From Paenibacillus amylolyticus (GTDB lineage: Bacteria > Bacillota > Bacilli > Paenibacillales > Paenibacillaceae), in assembly GCF_003719335.1 (NCBI RefSeq), contig NZ_RIAS01000001.1:682001-746000 (forward strand): DNA of 64,000 nucleotides, in the 5' to 3' direction. Made by a program: the position numbers and the translations under genes. This document shows positions 58,266-64,000 of the stretch, in pieces. The first letter of the stretch is position 1; every line of letters starts with the position of its first letter. The notes beneath the pieces were generated by a model. The model was not told the origin of the DNA, searched no databases, and worked only from the letters and a program-made list of their open reading frames with translations.

Positions 58266-60959
58266 TTATTTTGAAAACGTCAGAATGCCATATTGGGAAG
58301 TGTTCTTCCAGCTATCATTGGTGAGATCATTCCATTTTGCCGTACTCTTGTTGTTGTTTCCTTGATTATCATTAATTTGAAGTTCAAATCCCATAACTTG
58401 ACCTTCCTTCGGAACGAGGGATTGAAATCTGATTTTGGCTTCCACTTGATATCCCTTGGAGGTTTTCTTCACAGCACTTTGGAGCCGTCCTGGCGAGGCA
58501 CTGCCCGCAAACGTAGCCACGTTATCTGCGCTGATCCGGAACTGGGCATCATCATATTGATAGAACGGCGTGCGCTGATGATTTTCATCCAGGAAAATCT
58601 CAACCGAATCCTGATCCCATGGATCGGTGGCGTTGGTTATAATTTGCGGATCAGTGACATCAATGAAAAGATATAAGTCCTGACCAGACCACATTGCACG
58701 GGCCTCAGCCGATGCTCCTCCGCTCTGATTCAGTGGTGTAACATGGAATGGAGTAATCTTATTCCATTTCGTATCCTTCTCACCATCAATCGTTACTGTT
58801 CCTTTCAAGGCTTTCGCAGACTTCGGCATACTTGCAAACTGAATAACGCCATATTTGCTGGTATCTTGATCCTGGGATAATGTGCGGTCATTCCAATACA
58901 GAACGCGCTGCTCTTCTGAACTGTTATTTACACTATCCTTCACCCTTACATCCAGGCCAACTTCACGTGAAACTGCTCCTTGTGCATTAGTTAATGGTAT
59001 AGATACTTCAACCTGATAACCGCCCGCCGTTTCACGAACACGATACGTATTCGGCTTAGCTCCTGTCACTTTGCCTTCACGGCTTATGGTGATATGTCGA
59101 TCATCTGCCTCATACACAGGGGTTTTGCCATTGTTCAGATCAACGAACAACTCCACTTTGTCTTTGGCATGTTTGGTCGTATCCTTTACATCAACCAGAA
59201 CATACAAATTATTTTTGTCCCACAATGTACGGAACGCCGCTGAACCTGAATTGCCTTTCAAAGATGTTGAAACAGACTTGTTCCATAGAGGGTCTTGTTT
59301 CGCTGCCTTCGTATTCGGCGTACCGGACAATGTAACCGCACGCTGCGTCAGAACAGGCAGGCTTGTTTCATCTGCCAATCCCCAGTAGGCTGGTTTGGAT
59401 TGCAGAGCACTATCGAACAAAAAGGCTTGATTGTTATACGATTTCTCATCCTGTAATCCCCATAAAGTCACCGATGAGATGACATCGCTATGTTTTTGAT
59501 ACAGGTCAAACAGCTCTTTGTATCGATAAGCCTGCTTCACCGCAACATCCTGAGGTAATGTCTCACCATAAGGAATACCGCTATCGACATCCAGCTCGGT
59601 AATCTGGATATCCAGACCTAGACCAGCAAACAGATTGATTGTTTTCTCTATCTCATCAATCGGCGGAGATTCAAGGTTATAGTGAGATTGCAGACCCACA
59701 CCATCAATCAGCCCTTTTTCCTTCAACCTTTTGACCAGTTGGTACATATGCTCTCTTTTTTCAGGAACTTCGGTAAAATACTCGTTGTAATATAATTTCG
59801 CATCCGGGTCAGCAGCGCGTGCAAACTCAAACGTTTTCTCAACATAATCCGGGCCGATTAGCTCGTAGAACGGGCTTTTGCGCAAACCATTGGCATCCCC
59901 GTTGCTATCCGCAATAGCTTCGTTCACGACATCCCAAGCATAGATTTTACCTTTATATCGTTTTATGACTGTGTCCACGTAGTTCTGGACCCGACTGAGT
60001 AGCAGATCCCTGCTCGCAGGATTGCCCTGGTCATCCTTGAACATCCACTCAGCTGCATCAATATGCCAGAGCAAGGCATGTCCACGTAAACCCATTTGAT
60101 TTTTCTGTGCAAAGTCCACAAATTCATCCGAGGCTTGGAAGTCATACACCCCTTTGGAAGGGGACACAAACTTCGGTTTCATCTCGTACGTTGCGGTCAA
60201 ACTGTTAAAGTGTTTGGTTAACAATTGACCATAAGCTCCTTCAAGCTGCCAGCGATACACCGCGGCCCCAATCGGAAATTCGGTCTGGTACAGATCTTGC
60301 AAGGAAGGAATATCGGTCTCAATAGCGAGTGGTGCAGCTTCCTCAATCGTCACATCATCCACATAAAAGGATAAGGTATCTACCGTATCATCGGAGATAT
60401 AAGGTGTTTCAATAAAAAAATTCAACTCCTCAGGGTTGTCGCTGTATTGGTACGTGGCCGAAACCTTATGCCATTGTTGCCAGTCGTCTTTGGGAATCGT
60501 GACCTTGTCCAGCATGTTCCAACTCTCTGCCCCATTCTTCTTGTAGGCTGTTAGCTGAATCGTCTGATCTGAAGCAGGTTTCTCCGTAAGCCTGACATAG
60601 AATGAAATGTTATACGTAGAGTTAGGCTTTAACAGACTTTTCATTTTCAGCATCGGCCCATGAAAGGAGCGCTGACGGTTCGAGACAAGCATGCTCCGAG
60701 TACCTTGATGCGCTGCCTGCTGCGAAACCGTCAAACTTTCGCTACCAACACGCGGAAGCCAGCCTTGTAACGTCCCATCCTCAAAATCGGTATGAAGCAC
60801 CTTGAGGTTCTGCTCAGAAACCGCCGCAGCCCCAGAACTTGCTCCCTGTTCAATCTGTTGTTCTTGTGCAAAAGCAACCTGCTGAAAAGGAACCGTCGTC
60901 ATCACCAGCATCGTTGCCAGCAGGGTTGAACTCATTTTTTCAAACGCCTTCGTCTTCAT
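58266..60959 (-). CDS. Secreted GH10 endo-1,4-beta-xylanase, CBM22-GH10-two CBM9-like domains
   Basis: The 897-residue product starts at ATG 60959 behind GAGAGGAGG with a signal peptide ending near AFAQEQ. Residues about 50-205 form a CBM22 (TDFEDGTLQGWLPRVG, YNISFYVRL, SFYVDDVTIEE). GH10 spans about 215-540: GLRGHALLWH, the acid/base Glu in YAWDVVNEAIAD (near 346), YYNEYF, GVGLQSHYN, the nucleophile Glu in IQITELDVDSG (near 454) and SVTLWGLQDEKSY. Two CBM9-like domains follow (about 550-710 and 720-897), with VELFVDLNNGKTP / VEIFLDENHQRTP motifs. There are no SLH repeats. It cleaves xylan backbone outside the cell and would cooperate with the GH43 enzymes at 15.8-19.4 kb. A cre-like site overlaps its upstream region. 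Confidence 0.93.
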   Translation of the reverse strand: MKTKAFEKMSSTLLATMLVMTTVPFQQVAFAQEQQIEQGASSGAAAVSEQNLKVLHTDFEDGTLQGWLPRVGSESLTVSQQAAHQGTRSMLVSNRQRSFHGPMLKMKSLLKPNSTYNISFYVRLTEKPASDQTIQLTAYKKNGAESWNMLDKVTIPKDDWQQWHKVSATYQYSDNPEELNFFIETPYISDDTVDTLSFYVDDVTIEEAAPLAIETDIPSLQDLYQTEFPIGAAVYRWQLEGAYGQLLTKHFNSLTATYEMKPKFVSPSKGVYDFQASDEFVDFAQKNQMGLRGHALLWHIDAAEWMFKDDQGNPASRDLLLSRVQNYVDTVIKRYKGKIYAWDVVNEAIADSNGDANGLRKSPFYELIGPDYVEKTFEFARAADPDAKLYYNEYFTEVPEKREHMYQLVKRLKEKGLIDGVGLQSHYNLESPPIDEIEKTINLFAGLGLDIQITELDVDSGIPYGETLPQDVAVKQAYRYKELFDLYQKHSDVISSVTLWGLQDEKSYNNQAFLFDSALQSKPAYWGLADETSLPVLTQRAVTLSGTPNTKAAKQDPLWNKSVSTSLKGNSGSAAFRTLWDKNNLYVLVDVKDTTKHAKDKVELFVDLNNGKTPVYEADDRHITISREGKVTGAKPNTYRVRETAGGYQVEVSIPLTNAQGAVSREVGLDVRVKDSVNNSSEEQRVLYWNDRTLSQDQDTSKYGVIQFASMPKSAKALKGTVTIDGEKDTKWNKITPFHVTPLNQSGGASAEARAMWSGQDLYLFIDVTDPQIITNATDPWDQDSVEIFLDENHQRTPFYQYDDAQFRISADNVATFAGSASPGRLQSAVKKTSKGYQVEAKIRFQSLVPKEGQVMGFELQINDNQGNNNKSTAKWNDLTNDSWKNTSQYGILTFSK

Positions 60960-60999
60960 TTCATTCCTCCTCTCAATTTAACTTGTATTATACACTTTG

Positions 61000-61013
61000 A
61001 AATAACGCTTACA
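61000..61013 (-). promoter_or_regulatory. cre-like site upstream of the GH10 xylanase
   Basis: Read leftwards, TGTAAGCGTTATTT matches the cre consensus TGWAANCGNTNWCA at all fixed positions but the last two. It lies 40-55 bases before the xylanase start in the promoter region. Confidence 0.5.
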
Positions 61014-61116
61014 TATATATTTTTGTAAAATTTTTCAATAAAATCAGAAGAATCAGCTTTCTTCTTGTATAATAAACAAGAACTGACACTACGCAACTCC
61101 GAAGGAGAGAACCAAC

Positions 61117-61491
61117 ATGTTAATCAAACTCAACTGGATTACACTACGTGTGCGTAATCTGGAAGCATCCATTCACTTCTATCACAATTTACTAGGACTT
61201 ACCGTTCAGCGCAGATTTGAAAGCCGCGGGCGGCAGATTGCCATGCTTGGTCTGGGTGAGACGAGTGAGACCTCACTAGAGTTAATTGAAGGTAGTGAGC
61301 AGGTACTGAAGCCCGAGGCTGGCATCTCCATTGGTTACGAAGTCTCATCACTGGAAGCAGCTATGGAGCGTCTAACGGAAATGCAAATCCCCATCCTGCG
61401 TGAACCTGTGCAGCCGAACCCACGTCTGCGTTTTATGTACATTGCTGACCCGGATGGGTTCGAGGTACAGCTCGCCGAACATCTGGAATAA
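61117..61491 (+). CDS. VOC (glyoxalase-like) family protein
   Basis: The 124-residue product follows GAAGGAGAG. It shows the vicinal oxygen chelate pattern: LNWITLRVRNLEASIHFYHNLLGLTVQRRFES, IAMLGLGETSETSLELIEGSE, GISIGYEVSSLEAAMERLTEMQIPI and FMYIADPDGFEVQLAEH. The final DPDGFEVQL with its conserved Glu is a metal-ligand region in glyoxalase I-like enzymes. A lactoylglutathione-lyase-like or related role is possible; the substrate is unknown. Single gene divergent from the xylanase. Confidence 0.85.
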   Translation: MLIKLNWITLRVRNLEASIHFYHNLLGLTVQRRFESRGRQIAMLGLGETSETSLELIEGSEQVLKPEAGISIGYEVSSLEAAMERLTEMQIPILREPVQPNPRLRFMYIADPDGFEVQLAEHLE

Positions 61492-61614
61492 GACTACATA
61501 TCAAGAGGTCAGCTGAAAGCACCCGGTGCTAGTCACTCAAGTAGTAAAAGACAGTAAAGCGTACCAAGGAGTAGAGCACTTTGCTTCCTTGTTTGGCTTG
61601 TTGGTTTCTTGGAT

Positions 61615-62784
61615 TTACAGCTTCATACGGCGCATCAAAGGCACGCCTATGCTGTTCAACAATCGGTCTAGTAATGCCCAGCACCACCGTCTGCGGAATG
61701 AGAGATGCCGGTCGTATACAGCGGAATATTCAAAATCCGCTATCGCGCCGCGATTACGTTTAAACTGCGCTGCACCAGCGCTCTCATGCAGCAACTTCCC
61801 GTTCGCCCTGGCTTGTCCAATGAGACATGCCGACAGCATGCGGTACAGACCGACAGACTGGGGAATATCTGTGTCATAACCGAACAGCGGTGTGGTCATC
61901 ACCCCATTACGGCAGAAGTAACCCATTACCGCATCCAAGCGCCCTTCCTTGCGCAATCCGTGTAAGCTTAACGTGCCGTTCACTATAGCACCAGCAATAA
62001 AACGCTCGCTGAACTGTGGGTTGTCATAGGAGTACTTTTCCAAATAAAGCATCCGGTACAGCTCCACAATTCGCGGGATATCCGCTTCTCTAAGGTCTGC
62101 ACCAGAAACCAGCTCATAGCCATGCTTGTCCATCATTGCCTGATCCCGTTTCAGCAACCAACGAGACTTGGCATTGCCGAAATTCGGATCATGCGCCTGA
62201 TACAAATAAATCTGCCTGCTCGGTATAGAGCGGCATCCCGCTTCCTGAAGCCCTGTTATCAGGTTCGAGTGCAGTTCGGAACTCAAAGAACGAAAGATAA
62301 CCGTATGCCCCGGATAGTTCTCCCTTACTGTTTCAAGCAAATGCGTGGCTTGCTCGGCACTCATAGCAGGATACAGGTTAGTTGATAACAGCCAGTTGTT
62401 CACATGTACAACCTTGTTGATCTGAGACTTTTTCATGCCCCAGCCAATGAAACTAAGCAGCACGGAGAGTCCTTTTTCCAGCATCGGCTTCTGTAACATG
62501 GTTAGTTCCTGCTTGGCGTACCGCACATAGTGAGTATACGGGGAACAGACATAAGCATTATCGTATTCCTCAGCATTCACGGTCACCGGCAGCACAAGAT
62601 TGTCTATCCGAGCAAGGAGCAACGTGGTGTTTACGTTAGCCATGTATTCATTAGTCCCATGCATCATCATCGGTTCCAAATACGCCCGTGCGTACCTCGC
62701 ATCCTCCGTATCGGGCCAATCCATGGTATGAAGCGAATGTCGATCGTATAATCGAACGCGAGTCTCCTGATTAGCTTTACTCAT
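61615..62784 (-). CDS. Putative GNAT-fold acyltransferase of unknown role
   Basis: The 389-residue product starts inside the end of the preceding gene (8-base overlap) behind CGGAGAACG. The C-terminal half looks like a GNAT/BioF2-type transferase: DIPRIVELYRMLYLEKYSYDNPQFSERFI, AVMGYFCRNGVMTTPLFGYD, VGLYRMLSACLIGQARANGKLLHESAGAAQFKRNRGA and EYSAVYDRHLSFRRRWCW. The N-terminal half (VNTTLLLARIDNLVLPVTVNAEEYDNAYVCSPYTHYVRYAKQEL) may be a second related domain. It is the last gene of a three-gene leftward unit with an unknown protein and an ankyrin protein. Substrate and pathway are not recognisable. Confidence 0.6.
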   Translation of the reverse strand: MSKANQETRVRLYDRHSLHTMDWPDTEDARYARAYLEPMMMHGTNEYMANVNTTLLLARIDNLVLPVTVNAEEYDNAYVCSPYTHYVRYAKQELTMLQKPMLEKGLSVLLSFIGWGMKKSQINKVVHVNNWLLSTNLYPAMSAEQATHLLETVRENYPGHTVIFRSLSSELHSNLITGLQEAGCRSIPSRQIYLYQAHDPNFGNAKSRWLLKRDQAMMDKHGYELVSGADLREADIPRIVELYRMLYLEKYSYDNPQFSERFIAGAIVNGTLSLHGLRKEGRLDAVMGYFCRNGVMTTPLFGYDTDIPQSVGLYRMLSACLIGQARANGKLLHESAGAAQFKRNRGAIADFEYSAVYDRHLSFRRRWCWALLDRLLNSIGVPLMRRMKL

Positions 62785-63238
62785 GAACGTTCTCCGATTT
62801 GGTTACAAACTCAGCAATTCGCTCTCCCGGCTGCAGATTCGGCCGATCATAGTAATAAACCATGCCAAACTGATAGGTCATCTGCTTCGCCACGATATAA
62901 AATCGTTGCTCTTCAAATTCATTTTCCAGGCAAAAGACTGTACCATTCCTTTCAAAACCATACATCATGGAATTTAACTGAACGATCTCTTCTTCCGTGG
63001 CCAGCCGAAACCTTTCCACGATAAATATCGTCGCCGGACACAGAATGAACTCTACCTCACTAAAGGTAATCTCCACATTGTGATAATACGAAAAGTCAAA
63101 ACTGCCTGCCAGCACCAACTGCTGGCTCTGATGCTGTATAGGCTCCGTAATGTAAAAATGCTCGATGTTGCCTTCCTTCAGTTCCTGCTGCAACTGCTCT
63201 AGCTTTTGGTTCTGCTCATGGAAAGAGTCATGCACCAT
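62777..63238 (-). CDS. Unknown protein in the ankyrin/acyltransferase cluster
   Basis: The 153-residue product begins with an amphipathic helix (VHDSFHEQNQKLEQLQQELKEG). It continues with a beta-rich domain (QLVLAGSFDFSYYHNVEITFSEVEFILCP, FCLENEFEEQRFYIVAKQMTYQFGMVYYYDRP). There is no signal peptide or membrane helix. It is 7 bases downstream of the ankyrin gene and overlaps the acyltransferase gene by 8 bases, so the three are translationally linked. The composition resembles small immunity-type proteins, but no family is recognised. Confidence 0.6.
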   Translation of the reverse strand: MVHDSFHEQNQKLEQLQQELKEGNIEHFYITEPIQHQSQQLVLAGSFDFSYYHNVEITFSEVEFILCPATIFIVERFRLATEEEIVQLNSMMYGFERNGTVFCLENEFEEQRFYIVAKQMTYQFGMVYYYDRPNLQPGERIAEFVTKSENVHE

Positions 63239-63245
63239 TTTTGAA

Positions 63246-63944
63246 TCAACCCTTTCTAGTCAAAAATACTGCGAGATGCCGATATGTAGGCCCATCTACT
63301 CTTCTGTTCACTTCTTCCAGATCCATCTCCAGCCAGTAATCCGCCTCCATCAATTCAGCCATATCAAGCTTTGTAATCTCGGCACATTTTGAATGCTCAG
63401 CTGCTACAACCATCGGTCCGGGACTATCATCCCAATTAAAGCCATTCACCACTGCATGTATCAGCACTTCTGAATCCAGCATCCGAATTTTCTCACAGGC
63501 TGCATCGGAAGACTCCTCGTAAATGATGTCATCCACAATCTGCTGCTCTTCAGCCGTCAATTTCAAACGTATGGCTCCAGGTGTATCTAACAGCATCTCT
63601 GCCAGGTTTGGATTACGATCTCTTGCCAAGTTCCAAGCTGTAGCCAGAATGCCGTTAGGCGAATCCAGTCTAGCCCCATGTTCCAGCAATAGACTGATTG
63701 CTTCAGGCTGGTTGAACCTTACGGCTTTTTTCAAAGCAGTATCCCCGAGTTTGTCCTCCACTTCCAGTTCGGGATTGGCTTGCAGCAGATAGCGAATACC
63801 CTCGAGAGGCGCACGCTGAGTCAAAAAGAGCATAAGAGGTGTTCGTCCGCGTTCATCCCGTTCATTGACATCCAATGAGGATGAAGCTATAACTTCACAA
63901 AGGTGCTCCATATCTTTGATTTTACTAATATCTGTCCAATTCAA
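63246..63944 (-). CDS. Ankyrin-repeat protein
   Basis: TTG at 63944 is the likely start because AAAGGAG lies 8 bases before it; the frame continues 16 codons upstream to an ATG near the window edge without a good site. In the resulting 232 residues, ankyrin repeats occupy about 20-125: DERGRTPLMLFLTQRAPLEGIRYLLQ, DKLGDTALKKAVRFNQPEAISLLLEHG and SPNGILATAWNLARDRNPNLAEMLLD. The remainder (EQQIVDDIIYEESSDAACEK and so on) is helical. It is a cytoplasmic protein-interaction module. First gene of the three-gene cluster within the window; further upstream genes lie outside it. Confidence 0.75.
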   Translation of the reverse strand: MNWTDISKIKDMEHLCEVIASSSLDVNERDERGRTPLMLFLTQRAPLEGIRYLLQANPELEVEDKLGDTALKKAVRFNQPEAISLLLEHGARLDSPNGILATAWNLARDRNPNLAEMLLDTPGAIRLKLTAEEQQIVDDIIYEESSDAACEKIRMLDSEVLIHAVVNGFNWDDSPGPMVVAAEHSKCAEITKLDMAELMEADYWLEMDLEEVNRRVDGPTYRHLAVFLTRKG

Positions 63945-64000
63945 AATGATCTCTCCTTTACTATTTTCTATTCCGTCCCCCATATCCCTCATACGCTCCC

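Noticed and set aside
1..64000. tRNA, rRNA, CRISPR array, prophage or complete insertion sequence
   Set aside because: None was found by reading both strands. No cloverleaf-like ends, regularly spaced repeats, transposase or phage structural genes were seen.

Overview
The window looks like chromosomal DNA of a Paenibacillus-type, plant-polysaccharide-degrading, spore-forming Gram-positive bacterium. This rests on protein families, not on a marker gene. The xylan and beta-glucan enzymes are very large and secreted (GH81 with discoidin domains, a XynD-like GH43-CBM6-CBM36 enzyme, a CBM22-GH10-CBM9-like xylanase). There are BclB-type collagen-like exosporium genes, AAAGGAGG-type ribosome binding sites, cre, Fur and Pho boxes of Bacillus type, and an RsbQ homologue. 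No rRNA, tRNA, CRISPR array, complete insertion sequence or prophage was seen. The first 6 kb is visibly more AT-rich and remnant-rich than the rest.

Layout. 1-7 kb: a secreted acetamidase/formamidase (cut by the left edge), a secreted beta-propeller-like protein flanked by two diverged copies of an RNA-like element, a DJ-1/PfpI plus ribbon-helix-helix pair, a lipoprotein and a secreted alpha/beta hydrolase. 7-19.4 kb: secreted GH81 endo-beta-1,3-glucanase, a DUF5050-like protein, two exosporium proteins, then two GH43 enzymes behind a long leader with a perfect cre site. 19.5-26 kb: oxidoreductase/HxlR divergent pair, a broken SDR gene, an LRR protein, a chemotaxis receptor and an aminotransferase. 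26-31.6 kb: Fur-controlled siderophore uptake (lipoprotein plus fused two-domain permease), a CueP-like copper protein, and an operon of two GNAT-like proteins ending in a 38-residue peptide gene. 31.7-39.2 kb: two-component system, hybrid cluster protein, calcium-type P-ATPase. 39.4-51 kb: small enzymes, three MFS exporters (two with linked TetR or MerR regulators), SUKH/SMI1 proteins, a candidate structured sRNA, an RsbQ plus PAS-GGDEF pair, Hsp20. 51-61 kb: secreted carboxylesterase, an AraC regulator in one open frame with a siderophore-binding lipoprotein, a Pho-box-controlled alkaline phosphatase, GH10 xylanase. 61-64 kb: a VOC protein and a three-gene cluster ending in an ankyrin protein at the right edge.

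How it works together. GH10 xylanase, XynD-like arabinofuranohydrolase and the second GH43 enzyme form a xylan-degrading set. cre sites before XynD and the xylanase point to catabolite repression. Iron supply involves two Fur boxes, Pho boxes drive phosphate scavenging, and at least four transporter or oxidoreductase units carry their own regulator and a recognisable operator.

The most unusual items are: (1) an RsbQ hydrolase next to an RsbP-like PAS domain joined to a diguanylate cyclase instead of the usual PP2C phosphatase; (2) an AraC/siderophore-lipoprotein open frame with a complete Fur-type promoter and lipoprotein start inside it; (3) the GNAT pair plus 38-residue peptide operon; (4) a free-standing terminator-ended structured RNA at 42.7 kb.
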